DNA from: Ignavibacteriota bacterium
Lineage (GTDB): Bacteria; Bacteroidota; Ignavibacteria; UBA10030; UBA6906
Direction of reading: 5' to 3'
Length of the DNA stretch: 62,258 nt
NCBI GenBank assembly: GCA_003158475.1
Contig: PMJR01000066.1
Coordinates: forward strand, 1 to 62,258
A program made the translations under genes and the position numbers. The notes beneath the pieces are model-generated. The model was not told where the DNA came from, did not search any database, and saw nothing but the letters and a program-made list of their open reading frames with translations. Shown in pieces: positions 24,088-32,719 of this stretch; the first letter of the stretch is position 1; the number at the start of each line of letters is the position of its first letter.

Positions 24088-26150
24088 TTGTTCACCTGGT
24101 ACTTGAATTCCGCCCAGATCCTGATCCTGATCGCCTGCGTTGATTCGAAGCTCACGGGATCGGTCCCCGCACTCGAGATCCCCATAAAGTAGGCCACGGA
24201 ATACGCACTGTTGAATTGCTGGATCTCGGTGCCGGCAAGTTGTATGATCCTCTCCGCATGCGTGGGAGACTGCACGATTCCCCCCTGGACAGCGGGAGCG
24301 GGAATGCTGATCGAGTCCCCGGCGGTCTGCGGGAGGACGAGGAGAAGTCGCTTCGCCCGGTCCAGAAATCTCAGCTTCAGGGCAACCTGGAGCGGGATGG
24401 CGTTGTCGATCGAGACATGCAGTTGTATGCTGTTGATATTACCCGCGGTCTTCGCGTCGACCAGCGTGTGCCCCTGGCCGGTTCCCGATGTGTCTCCGAT
24501 TGACGTGGTGTCGGCAAACAGCCCCCCGGTGAGGGAGCATATGAGGGGGAACGAAAGCTGGACCTGACCGCCGAACCAGCTGCTGTTCCCCATGGACTGC
24601 GGTGCCGAAATATCGTACTGCGGGTTGACGAGCACCGTCCCGCGTACGCGGAGCGAATCGGGGAGCAGGCCGCTGATCGAGGTGAGGAATCTCCCGACGT
24701 CTCCCGGCAAGAAGTCGATCGGCTGCAGGCCATTGCCTGTACTCGACTGCGGCACAGCCATCTCCGACAGGAGCTGGCCGCGGTTTCCCTCAGCCTGGAG
24801 TTTCAGGTCGAGCTGCAGTGGGAATCGTATCGTGGATTGCGGGAGAAGCCTCAGGTTTGCGGCCGGGACGTTCACCTGGCCTTTGAATTTCTTTGTGAGA
24901 TCGCCGAGCTTCACCGGGAGAAGCGTGTTGATGTTGACCCACGTCGGCTTCATCACACCCACCACACTGTCTGCCACGATCGACGTCGCACTCAGCGCAA
25001 ATGAGATATTGTCGTTTTCCCGGACCTTGACCGGGGCTCCTCCCCCCGCCGGTGTGAGGGAAATGGTCCCCGTCACGTCGAGCGCGGAGATGAAATTGCC
25101 GTCGGTGGAGTGAAGCCGGTACGCTCCGAGATCGAGCGTGCGGTCGAGGCCCTTCCCGGCTGGAAGAGAGACATTATCGGTGTAGGCGATCCCCGCGGGC
25201 GTCAGAAGCTCCCTGATGCTGTAGCTGAAGGACGCGTTCACCGGGAGCGCGCTCTGGAAATGAAGCGTAAGCCTCCCCGATTTCACGAAGAGCTCCTTCA
25301 CCAGATTCGAGTCCTTGAGCGCGAGAGACATCGTCACGTTGTTCACGGCAACCTGCGCGGGGAGCGTGGTGACGATGGCACTGCGCACCATCATATTCCC
25401 GGCGACAAGTGTCGCAACGACAAGGTTGTCGGAAGGGATGAAGACAGGCTGTGTGCTTCCCGGTTCGGAGAGTGCGATTCCCGTGAGCGACAGTGTGCGT
25501 GTCAGGAACACCCCCGCAAGGTCCATCGATGCGACCGATTCGGTCCCGGGCTGAATCGGGCCCATTCCGGTGAAATCAAACGTGCCGCACGCGGTGCCGC
25601 CGGCGTCCTTGAGCGTGATCGGGCCCTGCACTGTCGCCGGAACCGGGAGGTTGTTGCGCAAATGCAGCTCGAGAGTGCCGCTCTGGAAGCTCACGGAGTC
25701 GAGCCCGGGGAGCATCACCTGCAGGGGCGCAACCGAAAAAGTCGCCGGAGGGATGGGCGTCGTCGTCCCCTTTGGAAACGTGGCGGGGAAAGGGACCGGG
25801 AGTACATAGGACGTGCCGGCGACGGAGAAGACGCCGAGCTGAACCTGCGATGAGCATGTGAACGGAGAAAGGCTGACGAGGTTTCCGAAGAATGTGGGGT
25901 CTGCCTGGAACGTGGTCCTGTACACGAGCTGCGTCCCTCCCGGCGTGATCCCGAGGAGACTGGAATCCTTGCTGATGAGATCGGAAAGTGTGTACGACCT
26001 GAGGGAGACGGGGGCGGTCATCTGCGTCTCCCACGTCGGTGCGACCGGTGCGAGAGGTTTGTTGACGCAGTGGAACGAGATTCCCGCCAGCGCGAGCACA
26101 CAGATCGATCCCGCCGCTCTCTTTATGCGTTGTCTGATTGCTTTTTTCAT
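24084..26150 (-). CDS. Large putative lipoprotein, unknown function
   Basis: The 688-residue protein starts at ATG 26150 behind GGGGAG and has an N-terminal signal ending LALAGISFHC, with C28 a plausible though non-canonical lipidation site. The rest is rich in β-strands and Thr/Ser, with repeated units of the kind VTGTISLTPAGGG and VRGTVLVNPQYDISAPQS; several internally similar LHLRNNLPV/LHFQSALPV/LHVSIDNAIPL segments suggest a repeated β-sandwich domain comparable to LEA-type or late-embryogenesis-like surface domains. No catalytic motif is seen. It is translationally coupled to the DUF5723-like barrel and probably sits at the outer membrane with it. Confidence 0.65.
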   Translation of the reverse strand: MKKAIRQRIKRAAGSICVLALAGISFHCVNKPLAPVAPTWETQMTAPVSLRSYTLSDLISKDSSLLGITPGGTQLVYRTTFQADPTFFGNLVSLSPFTCSSQVQLGVFSVAGTSYVLPVPFPATFPKGTTTPIPPATFSVAPLQVMLPGLDSVSFQSGTLELHLRNNLPVPATVQGPITLKDAGGTACGTFDFTGMGPIQPGTESVASMDLAGVFLTRTLSLTGIALSEPGSTQPVFIPSDNLVVATLVAGNMMVRSAIVTTLPAQVAVNNVTMSLALKDSNLVKELFVKSGRLTLHFQSALPVNASFSYSIRELLTPAGIAYTDNVSLPAGKGLDRTLDLGAYRLHSTDGNFISALDVTGTISLTPAGGGAPVKVRENDNISFALSATSIVADSVVGVMKPTWVNINTLLPVKLGDLTKKFKGQVNVPAANLRLLPQSTIRFPLQLDLKLQAEGNRGQLLSEMAVPQSSTGNGLQPIDFLPGDVGRFLTSISGLLPDSLRVRGTVLVNPQYDISAPQSMGNSSWFGGQVQLSFPLICSLTGGLFADTTSIGDTSGTGQGHTLVDAKTAGNINSIQLHVSIDNAIPLQVALKLRFLDRAKRLLLVLPQTAGDSISIPAPAVQGGIVQSPTHAERIIQLAGTEIQQFNSAYSVAYFMGISSAGTDPVSFESTQAIRIRIWAEFKYQVNK

Positions 26151-26489
26151 GCTGCTGCGCTCCCCTTGATTCTCTGAGCCAGGTATGTTCAAATCCCATG
26201 CCCCGCGGGAGCGCCGGAGTGCCATATGGCACACCGACCCTAGCATCGCCGGCGTGAAGGGCTTATCACCCCCCGGGGGACGGGCGGAGCCTTACCTCCC
26301 TCCCTGCCCGTCCGTCGATGCATGTAGTTTCTTCAAAAAAAAACCATTATGGCGGACAAGGGTGACACGTGTGCGGAGAAGGGTCCGTTCCTTTCTCCCC
26401 GCAGGAAGGACGCAAAGAGAGAGGTTCCATGAGATGGGGGGACGCACCGGTGTTGACTGGCGCGTTCTGAAATGTTACATTCATCATCC
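26151..26489. other. Divergent intergenic region
   Basis: It lies between the minus-strand lipoprotein gene and the plus-strand DUF2279 gene and should contain both promoters. It holds a perfect 14-bp palindrome, GTGCCATATGGCAC (26219-26232), a 7-bp stem GACGGGC/GCCCGTC near 26279-26312, and an A9 tract near 26336-26344. No gene or clear -35/-10 pair was recognised. Confidence 0.4.
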
Positions 26490-27401
26490 ATGAATCCGTC
26501 TTCTCTTCACGCCCGCACACCGATCCGGGCCACGACCCGGGTCCGCCATTTGGCCGTTCCGGCCTTCCTCCTGGTGGTCTCCCTTCTCCGGCCCGGAGAG
26601 CATGTGTACGCGCAGGATACCTCTGACGTGAACCCCGCCCGGCTCGCGATCGTTTCAGGTATCACGTTCGGAACAGTGATCCCCGTCCACATCTACCAGC
26701 AGAACGCCTGGTGGCAGGGAGCCCGGGCTCCCTTCCGATTCGAAAATGACTGGGCGTACGCGTTGAATGTCGACAAGCTGGGACATATGTACGCGGGATA
26801 CCTTCTCTCCCGGACGTTCAGGTACTCGCTGGAGTGGAGCGGATTCAGCCGTCACACGAGCACGTTTTACGGGTCTGTGCTCGGATTAGCCTACCAGATG
26901 TATGTGGAAGTCGAGGACGGGTTCCACAGGATCTACGGCTTCAGCCCGGGGGACGCGTTCTTCAACATGATCGGCGCTGCAATTCCGCTTGCACAGTGGA
27001 CGTTCCCCCTCCTCAGGAATTTCACGCTCAAATACAGCTACTGGCCGAGCACGGGGTACAGGAACGAACTGCGCGCGGGACAGGGGAGGGCGTTCCTCGA
27101 CGACTACCAGGGGACAACAGTGTGGCTGGGCGTCGACCCCCATTTTTTGTTGGGGAGCCGCCTTGCGGATGCTCTGCCCCCATGGCTTGGCCTGGCGTTC
27201 GGCGTCGGGGCAAGGGACCTGGATGAGACTGGGGGCGGGCGACGTCAGGCCACGATTGCGCTGGACTACAATTTCTCCAGGATTCAAACGGGGAGCGACT
27301 TCCTCCAGGCGCTCTTCACGTTCGTGGACTTCTATCACCTCCCGGCGCCCGGCATCAGGCTTGACGGGAAACGGATCATCTTCGGGGTCTTCTATCCATG
27401 A
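26490..27401 (+). CDS. DUF2279-family predicted periplasmic/outer-membrane protein
   Basis: The ~303-residue protein has a signal peptide (FLLVVSLLRPGEHVYAQ) and the DUF2279 hallmarks: PVHIYQQNAWWQGARAPFRFENDW, NVDKLGHMYAGYLLSRTFRYSL, EVEDGFHRIYGFSPGDAFFNMIGA and ending in β-strands FTFVDFYHLPAPGIRLDGKRIIFGVFYP. The DK-GH and E-DG-xx-GFSPGD residues are highly conserved in the family, whose function is unknown. ATG 26490 is taken; ATG 26472 is also possible. It is coupled by a 4-nt ATGA overlap to the next barrel-like protein. Confidence 0.75.
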   Translation: MNPSSLHARTPIRATTRVRHLAVPAFLLVVSLLRPGEHVYAQDTSDVNPARLAIVSGITFGTVIPVHIYQQNAWWQGARAPFRFENDWAYALNVDKLGHMYAGYLLSRTFRYSLEWSGFSRHTSTFYGSVLGLAYQMYVEVEDGFHRIYGFSPGDAFFNMIGAAIPLAQWTFPLLRNFTLKYSYWPSTGYRNELRAGQGRAFLDDYQGTTVWLGVDPHFLLGSRLADALPPWLGLAFGVGARDLDETGGGRRQATIALDYNFSRIQTGSDFLQALFTFVDFYHLPAPGIRLDGKRIIFGVFYP

Positions 27402-28021
27402 AGGGGATGACCCTGCGCCATGTTACTGCCGCCCTCTTCTTTCTCCTCCCCGGTGCGCTTTGCGTCGCGCAGTCTCCCCCTGGCGGGTCCGCCCCTCAGG
27501 ATTCCTCCCGGCAATTCGGACTCGTGTTCGACGTTCAGGTTGCCCCGCATTTCTCCTCGATCAACGCTTTCGCGGACGGGGGGTATTCGATCTCTCTCGG
27601 ATTCGGTCTGAACTTCTCCCCCATGTTCCAGATGTCGATTCAGGTTTATACAGGGAGGGAGGAATTCCCCGCCGGCTCCGCGAAGCCTGCGGACGGTTGG
27701 CTCCCCCTGGGTGGTGCCTCGCTCGAGGGGACGTTTTTCCTCGCGTCCGGCCCCACCGTGCGGCCGTACGGAACCGCAGGCTATGGCCTGTACACGATTG
27801 CCGGAGGGAATGGTTACAACGGAGGTGGTCCGCATTTTGAAGCCGGCGTCGAGTGGGATCTCTCCCGGTATTTTTCGATCCGGGGGGGTGTCCAGTACAC
27901 CATCATAAGTTTCCATGACCCAACGGGGGAAGCGTTCCAAGCCCTGGGCTTCGAGCCATTCACGGCACATTTTCTCGGCGCCGCGATCCGCTTGGCATTC
28001 TATCCGAGCGTCCTCCCATGA
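27398..28021 (+). CDS. Outer-membrane β-barrel-like protein
   Basis: The 207-residue protein carries a signal peptide (ALFFLLPGALCVAQS) and about eight alternating strands (FGLVFDVQVAPHFSSI, YSISLGFGLNFSPMFQMSIQVYTG, VRPYGTAGYGLYTI, HFEAGVEWDLSRYFSIRGGVQYTII, FLGAAIRLAFYP), the layout of a small OmpA/OmpW-sized barrel. It starts inside the stop of the DUF2279 gene (ATGA overlap), so the pair likely acts together in the outer membrane. No ligand or enzymatic residue is recognisable. Confidence 0.65.
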   Translation: MKGMTLRHVTAALFFLLPGALCVAQSPPGGSAPQDSSRQFGLVFDVQVAPHFSSINAFADGGYSISLGFGLNFSPMFQMSIQVYTGREEFPAGSAKPADGWLPLGGASLEGTFFLASGPTVRPYGTAGYGLYTIAGGNGYNGGGPHFEAGVEWDLSRYFSIRGGVQYTIISFHDPTGEAFQALGFEPFTAHFLGAAIRLAFYPSVLP

Positions 28022-28036
28022 ACTGATGTCCACGGG

Positions 28037-28076
28037 CCTCTGCTCCGCACCACCGGAGGAGAGAGGGGCTTTCTTT
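28037..28076 (+). terminator. Candidate intrinsic terminator after the DUF2279 pair
   Basis: A GC-rich interrupted stem (CCTCTGCTCCG 28037-28047 with CGGAGGAGAGAGG 28054-28066) is followed by GGCTTTCTTT, the arrangement of a rho-independent terminator 16 nt after the stop codon. Confidence 0.5.
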
Positions 28077-28297
28077 AAGGGCTTGTAGAATCTACGATAA
28101 AACCCCCAAGGAGGTGTAATTTTTCCCTCCTCCGGCGGGACTAATCGTAAAAAAGTGCGTTCCCCACCTCTATTGCATATGTCCGTCTGAATGCCGGTTT
28201 TGGTACAGGATTTGTTTATACAACGGTCAAATGAAAAGCCGGCGAATCGGGACGTTGAGGCCGGCGACAAGAGTATCAGACTGAGACCGGGGGACTT

Positions 28298-28681
28298 ATG
28301 AGAACTATCGCAATCGTCGTCGCGCTTTTCGGAGTGATCTTATTCTCGAAGCTGTACCTCGCGGAGCCCTCTACCGCCGACGGGCAGCAGGTGGTCGCAA
28401 AGCTTGTGCACGACAATTCGCTGGGGAGTATGAAACTCTCGGATTTCAGGCAGACGGGCGGGAAAGAATACATCCTCTCCGGTGTGCGTGTATACATCAT
28501 GACATTCGAGGGATCCGTGGAATGCATGAACTCTCCGGAGCAGGCCACGAATGTCGTCTTCGCGTTCGACCGCCGGGAAGGAACAAAAGTGTCTCCCATG
28601 CGCGCCGGTGACCGCCGCATTGTGAAGGGCGCGATACAGTTCGAGAAAACATCCTACGCCTGGGTGGGACAGCCGATGTGA
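28298..28681 (+). CDS. Small exported or membrane-anchored protein, unknown function
   Basis: The 127-residue protein has one N-terminal hydrophobic helix (TIAIVVALFGVILFSKLYLA) that may be an anchor or signal, then a compact αβ domain with HDNSLGSMKLSDFRQTGGKEYILSGVRVYIMTFEGSVECM and an ending AIQFEKTSYAWVGQPM. GGGGGA precedes the ATG. It is monocistronic, between a terminator at 28037 and a hairpin at 28709. The regular strand pattern and good start argue for a real gene, but no family is recognised. Confidence 0.6.
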   Translation: MRTIAIVVALFGVILFSKLYLAEPSTADGQQVVAKLVHDNSLGSMKLSDFRQTGGKEYILSGVRVYIMTFEGSVECMNSPEQATNVVFAFDRREGTKVSPMRAGDRRIVKGAIQFEKTSYAWVGQPM

Positions 28682-28708
28682 CGCTCCTCGGGTAGCCGAT
28701 CGTGAGTT

Positions 28709-28754
28709 GACCGGCCCTTCTCCTGCCGTTTCCGCGGCGTGGGAAGGGCCGGTC
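28709..28754. terminator. Strong hairpin, candidate terminator
   Basis: A perfect 12-bp stem, GACCGGCCCTTC (28709-28720) with GAAGGGCCGGTC (28743-28754), follows the small gene stop by 27 nt. The downstream sequence is pyrimidine-rich (TCATTCCTTCCTCC) but not a clean T-run, so termination is likely rather than certain. Confidence 0.6.
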
Positions 28755-28849
28755 TCATTCCTTCCTCCTCCGCTCCACCGATCGCAATTCTTCGTTTGGA
28801 GTTCTCCGGTTTCCTTCTAAATTAGCAGTTCATGACGAGTTCCTATCAG

Positions 28850-28870
28850 CCCCGGCTGAAATCGGCGGGA
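28850..28870. repeat. Single copy of the CCCGCC…GGCGGG palindrome family
   Basis: CCCGGCTGAAATCGGCGGG here closely matches the units of the 12151-12227 array. It lies in the 5' leader of the flavoprotein gene, 34 nt before its preferred ATG. Confidence 0.6.
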
Positions 28871-28903
28871 CTGTCAGCTTCAGACACAGAAGGGATTTGT
28901 TCC

Positions 28904-29917
28904 ATGTATGACATGATTGTGATCGGGGCCGGCCCCGCAGGGATAAGCATGGCATCCGAGGCCCGCGCCGCCGGCATCAGGGCCGGGAACATTCTCATTC
29001 TGGAGAAGGCGGGGGAACACTCGTTTTCGATCAAGAAGTACTACCCGGACAACAAGCTGGTGACCGCGAACTACAAGGGGTTCGAAGCCGCGTGCACGGG
29101 CGTGATGTGTCTCGTCGATTCGTCCAAGCATGAAACGATCTCCTACCTGGACCGGACGATCTCCGAGAACTCCATCACCGTCCACTACGAAGAAACGGTC
29201 TTCAAGATCCACAAGGAGACTGCGGTACAGAGGTTCACGATCACGACGGACAGCGGTTCGTATGACGCGACGGTGGTGGTGATCGCAATCGGCATACTGG
29301 GAAAACCGAACAAGCCGGGATACAGGATCCCTCCTTCGCTCAAAGACCGGATACTCTTTGACGTGACAACCACAGACGTGACCGATGCGGATGTCCTCGT
29401 CGTCGGCGGCGGCGATTCAGCGTCGGAATACTGCCAGTACCTCGTGCAAAAGGGGAACCGGATCACGCTCAGTTACCGGCGCCACGATTTTTCCAGGATG
29501 AACGATATCAACCGCCAGAGCATTCTCGCGCTGGCGGAACGCAACCAGGTCGGGGTCCTGTTCGGCTCCAACGTCACAGGTCTGACGGATGCATCGGGGA
29601 AGCCCGGCGTCGCGTTTGCGGAGCCCGGGTTCGGGACGAGAAGATACGACTATGTCCTGTACGCGCTCGGGGGGACGACACCGCGCAATTTCCTGAAGAC
29701 GATCGGCATTGAATTCGACGGCGAGGAACCGTACGTGCAGGAGGCGCATGAAACCAATGTGCGTGGAATGTTCCTCATCGGCGACCTGAGTGCGGGGACA
29801 AGGGGGGGATCGATCATCTGGGCATTCAACTCCGCGAACACGGCGATGAAAAGGATCTGCCGCGAATATCTCAGGTGCAGTGCGGACCCCTCGTCACCGA
29901 AGTCCATCCCGCAGTGA
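28904..29917 (+). CDS. YpdA/TrxB-like FAD-NAD(P) oxidoreductase
   Basis: The 337-residue flavoprotein has an FAD-binding GxGxxG (MIVIGAGPAGISMASEA) at the N-terminus, a second nucleotide site VLVVGGGDSASEY near residue 165, and a C-terminal FAD-contact segment MFLIGDLSAGTRGGSIIWAFNSA. The thioredoxin-reductase CxxC is absent; the overall pattern is closest to YpdA-type bacillithiol-disulfide reductases or related NAD(P)-binding proteins of unknown substrate. The ATG at 28904 is chosen since the longer frame from 28832 runs through the palindromic repeat. It is followed 61 nt later by an amino-acid permease. Confidence 0.75.
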   Translation: MYDMIVIGAGPAGISMASEARAAGIRAGNILILEKAGEHSFSIKKYYPDNKLVTANYKGFEAACTGVMCLVDSSKHETISYLDRTISENSITVHYEETVFKIHKETAVQRFTITTDSGSYDATVVVIAIGILGKPNKPGYRIPPSLKDRILFDVTTTDVTDADVLVVGGGDSASEYCQYLVQKGNRITLSYRRHDFSRMNDINRQSILALAERNQVGVLFGSNVTGLTDASGKPGVAFAEPGFGTRRYDYVLYALGGTTPRNFLKTIGIEFDGEEPYVQEAHETNVRGMFLIGDLSAGTRGGSIIWAFNSANTAMKRICREYLRCSADPSSPKSIPQ

Positions 29918-29978
29918 ATCTCACGCTCCCGTACCGGGCGCGTCACCGACACAATTCCCGTTCACTCCCGAGGACCCC

Positions 29979-31487
29979 ATGCCCCATCCCCTGTTCCGCA
30001 GGAAGAATCTCGATGCGATACTCAAAGAAGCCGAAGAGCCCGACCGGCAGCTGAAGCGGGCTCTCGGGGCGTTTGATGTGATCATGCTCGGTATCGGCGC
30101 AATCATCGGATCGGGGATTTTCGCGACGATCGGGACCGCGGTCGCAGGAGATGCGATGCGCGCGGGTGCGGGACCCGCGATCGTCCTTTCATTCATACTG
30201 ACGGCGGTCGCGTGCGCTTTCTGCGGCCTCTGTTACGCGGAATTCGCATCGCTCGTCCCGATATCGGGCAGCGCCTATACGTACTCCTATGCGACGCTCG
30301 GCGAGCTGGTCGCCTGGGTGATCGGGTGGGATCTTATTATAGAATACGCGGTGGGGAATGTCGCGGTCGCCATCGCATGGGCGGCATATTTTCACCAGCT
30401 CTGTGTCGGACTCGGCTTCCATATCCCGGCCTGGTTGGCGGTAGACTATCGTTCGGCGCACCAGGCGGCCGACGCCGTTATCCAGTCCGGCCAGACCGAT
30501 CCCGCCGTCGTCCTGGCACATGAAGCCTGGATTGCGCATCCGGTCGTCGCGGGGGTCCCGCTTATATTCAATGCGCTCGCGGTCCTGATCGTCATGCTCA
30601 TCACCTGGCTGCTCGTCATCGGGGTCAAGGAATCCGCACGCGCAAACAACGTGATGGTCGCCATCAAGCTTATCATACTATGCTTTTTCATCTACTCCGG
30701 CGCGAAGTTCGTGAAACCCGCGAACTGGAGTCCCTTCATGCCGAACGGCTTCCACGGCGTCTGGGTGGGAGCAAGCCTTATTTTTTTCGCGTATATCGGG
30801 TTTGACGCGATATCCACGGCGGCGGAGGAATGCCGGAAGCCGTCGAGAGACCTGCCGATCGGCATCATCGGGTCGCTCCTGGTCTGCACGGTCATCTATG
30901 TGGGGGTCGCGCTGGTTTTGACCGGAATGGTACCCTGGAACCACCTCGGGGTTGCCGACCCGCTGGCAGCGGCATTCGCGTACGTCGGCGCTGATGTTTC
31001 CGCCGGTATTGTCGCCTTCGGCGCCGTCGTGTCGATGAGCGCCGTCCTGCTCGTCTTCCAGTACGGCCAGCCCAGAATATTCTTTTCCATGTCGCGGGAC
31101 GGCCTTCTCCCCCGTCACTTTGCCAGCGTTCATCCGAAATACCGTACTCCCCACGTCACCACGATTTGGACGGGGGTCGTGGTCGCGGCGGTCTCGGCGA
31201 TCGCCAATATCAATGAGATCGTCGAGCTGACGAACATCGGGACACTCTTCGCGTTCATTCTCGTGTGTGCGGGTGTGATCGTCCTTCGGCACAGAGAGCC
31301 CGGGAGAAAGCGGGCGTTCCGGACGCCGTTCGTTCCCCTCATCCCGGTCCTAGGGATACTCTCCTGCATCTATCTCATGATGGGACTCCCCGGAGTCACC
31401 TGGCTGAGGTTCGGCGTGTGGCTCATCATCGGCATGGTGATCTACTTTGCGTACGGGTACCGGAAGAGCCGCCTGAGGGGTGCCTAG
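29979..31487 (+). CDS. APC-superfamily amino acid permease
   Basis: The 502-residue protein has twelve or more membrane helices and the APC signature in TM1, MLGIGAIIGSGIFATIGTAV, followed by CYAEFASLVPISGSAYTYSYATLGEL and the GFDAISTAAEECRKPSRDLPIGI run in TM6-7. It resembles the cationic amino acid transporter group (YfnA-like), with an N-terminal RRKNLDAILKEAEEPDRQLKRALGAFDV typical of that group. It would import amino acids at the inner membrane. GAGGA lies 5 nt before the ATG. It converges on the anti-sigma gene. The substrate is undetermined. Confidence 0.9.
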   Translation: MPHPLFRRKNLDAILKEAEEPDRQLKRALGAFDVIMLGIGAIIGSGIFATIGTAVAGDAMRAGAGPAIVLSFILTAVACAFCGLCYAEFASLVPISGSAYTYSYATLGELVAWVIGWDLIIEYAVGNVAVAIAWAAYFHQLCVGLGFHIPAWLAVDYRSAHQAADAVIQSGQTDPAVVLAHEAWIAHPVVAGVPLIFNALAVLIVMLITWLLVIGVKESARANNVMVAIKLIILCFFIYSGAKFVKPANWSPFMPNGFHGVWVGASLIFFAYIGFDAISTAAEECRKPSRDLPIGIIGSLLVCTVIYVGVALVLTGMVPWNHLGVADPLAAAFAYVGADVSAGIVAFGAVVSMSAVLLVFQYGQPRIFFSMSRDGLLPRHFASVHPKYRTPHVTTIWTGVVVAAVSAIANINEIVELTNIGTLFAFILVCAGVIVLRHREPGRKRAFRTPFVPLIPVLGILSCIYLMMGLPGVTWLRFGVWLIIGMVIYFAYGYRKSRLRGA

Positions 31488-31541
31488 ACGAAGGGATGGA
31501 CCGGGGAATGTGAACGAAGAGCTCTGAACCGGGGGGGGCCG

Positions 31542-31820
31542 TTACTTTCGCCTGCGCACGGGGCGTTTTCGGGGCCGGTTCTCAGGCAAGGGGAAGCATC
31601 CGTGCGCGTTGAGGGCTCTGATCATACGATCATGCGCCGCCTGCGGAAGTCGGGGGGAAGGGACAGAACGGTACAGGCTGACCGTCCGTTTGAGCGACGC
31701 GAGGTACGCTCTGCAGTCGCGGCAGACCCTGAGATGCAGCCTGATCTCGCGGCAGCGACGGGTCCCGAGCTTCTGGTCGAGGTTGTCGCAGATGTGGAGA
31801 TAGACGTCAGCGCACTTCAT
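31542..31820 (-). CDS. Soluble zinc-finger anti-sigma factor
   Basis: The 92-residue protein contains the zf-HC2 type motif H29-xxx-C33-xx-C36 (EIRLHLRVCRDC) with further cysteines C3, C11 and C23, as in ZAS anti-sigma factors that release their sigma under thiol stress or metal loss. Its start overlaps the sigma gene stop (ATGA). There is no transmembrane segment after the finger domain, only an Arg/Pro-rich basic tail (RPRKRPVRRRK), so it is cytoplasmic. The pairing with the ECF sigma is inferred from coupling. Confidence 0.8.
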   Translation of the reverse strand: MKCADVYLHICDNLDQKLGTRRCREIRLHLRVCRDCRAYLASLKRTVSLYRSVPSPRLPQAAHDRMIRALNAHGCFPLPENRPRKRPVRRRK

Positions 31821-32467
31821 CTGCCATTCCTCCGGACCGGGCGTGCCATGTACGGCGTGAGCTGATCCCGCAAGAACGCGCGCGCGCGGCGGAGGCGCGA
31901 TTTTGCAGCCTCCTTCGATATCCGGACGATTTTCGCAGTCTCTTCCGTCGATTTTCCCTCCATATCCCGCAGCGTGAACACGATCCTGTACTCGGGGGGG
32001 AGTTTCCCGATCGCCTTCTCGATCTCGGCGCGCAGTTCCTTGTCCAGCACAAGATCAGCCGGCGTCTCGTCCCAGCGGGCGATTTCATGTGTGAACTTCC
32101 CGTCCGCCGACGTCTCGGGAGACTCCAGCGCCTCCAGCGATTCCTCGATCTCCCGGATCTTCCGCCTGCGGTGCCTCATCAGGCAGTTGTTCGTCACGAT
32201 GGCATACAGCCAGGTGGAAAACCGGGACCTCCCGTCGAACGAGCCGAGTTTCCTGAACACGTTGATGAACGTGTCCTGGAACGTCTCTTCGGCCTTCTCC
32301 CGGTCACGGCAGAGCTTGAACGCGTACCGGTACACGGTCTGTTCGTACCGGCGGACGAGCTCGCTGAACGCCCGCATATCACCCGCGCGGGCGGCTGCAA
32401 TCAGCCTCCCTTCTGCGAGTTTTTTGATCTCTCCGCCTGTCACTTGTGAGATGCCGGGATGGTTCAA
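31817..32467 (-). CDS. ECF RNA polymerase sigma factor
   Basis: The 216-residue protein has a σ2 region (AFSELVRRYEQTVYRYAFKLCRDREKAEETFQDTFINVFRKL, RSRFSTWLYAIVTNNCLMRHRRR) and a σ4 region (LPPEYRIVFTLRDMEGKSTEETAKIVRISKEAAKSRLRRARAFLRDQL), with the linker enriched in Glu/Ser. It is of the RpoE/SigW type. It is encoded between a CPXCG protein gene (23-nt gap upstream) and a zinc-finger anti-sigma gene (4-nt overlap downstream). Regulon unknown; a thiol-oxidative or metal stress input is suggested by the cysteine-rich partners. Confidence 0.9.
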   Translation of the reverse strand: MNHPGISQVTGGEIKKLAEGRLIAAARAGDMRAFSELVRRYEQTVYRYAFKLCRDREKAEETFQDTFINVFRKLGSFDGRSRFSTWLYAIVTNNCLMRHRRRKIREIEESLEALESPETSADGKFTHEIARWDETPADLVLDKELRAEIEKAIGKLPPEYRIVFTLRDMEGKSTEETAKIVRISKEAAKSRLRRARAFLRDQLTPYMARPVRRNGR

Positions 32468-32490
32468 AAGGGTTCAGCGGCGTTCCCCCG

Positions 32491-32676
32491 CTACGGCGCC
32501 GTGGCCTCGACGCTGGCTTCCTCCATCGAGGGGTCGATCGTCACGTGCAGAAAGTTCGGCCGGCAGCAGACCTGGCAATCCTCCGTATACTCCTGCTGCC
32601 GCCCCGCCGACGAATCAACGAGCGTGACGTTGACCTGGAAGCAGAAAACGCAGACAAATGTCGTTTCTATCTCCAT
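32491..32676 (-). CDS. CPXCG-family cysteine-rich small protein
   Basis: The 61-residue protein matches the short CPXCG family: C9-xx-C12 near the start, VTLVDSSAGRQQEYTEDCQVCCRPN with C34, C37, C38, and a VTID segment. Family members likely bind a metal through the C-xx-C / C-xx-CC set; the first pair is CVFC here rather than CPYC. It is first in the operon with the ECF sigma and anti-sigma genes and divergent from the heme operon, sharing the 106-nt intergenic region with it. Confidence 0.8.
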   Translation of the reverse strand: MEIETTFVCVFCFQVNVTLVDSSAGRQQEYTEDCQVCCRPNFLHVTIDPSMEEASVEATAP

Positions 32677-32719
32677 TCCTCCAAGATACCATTCGGCTGG
32701 CTGTGGAGCAACCCGGAGG

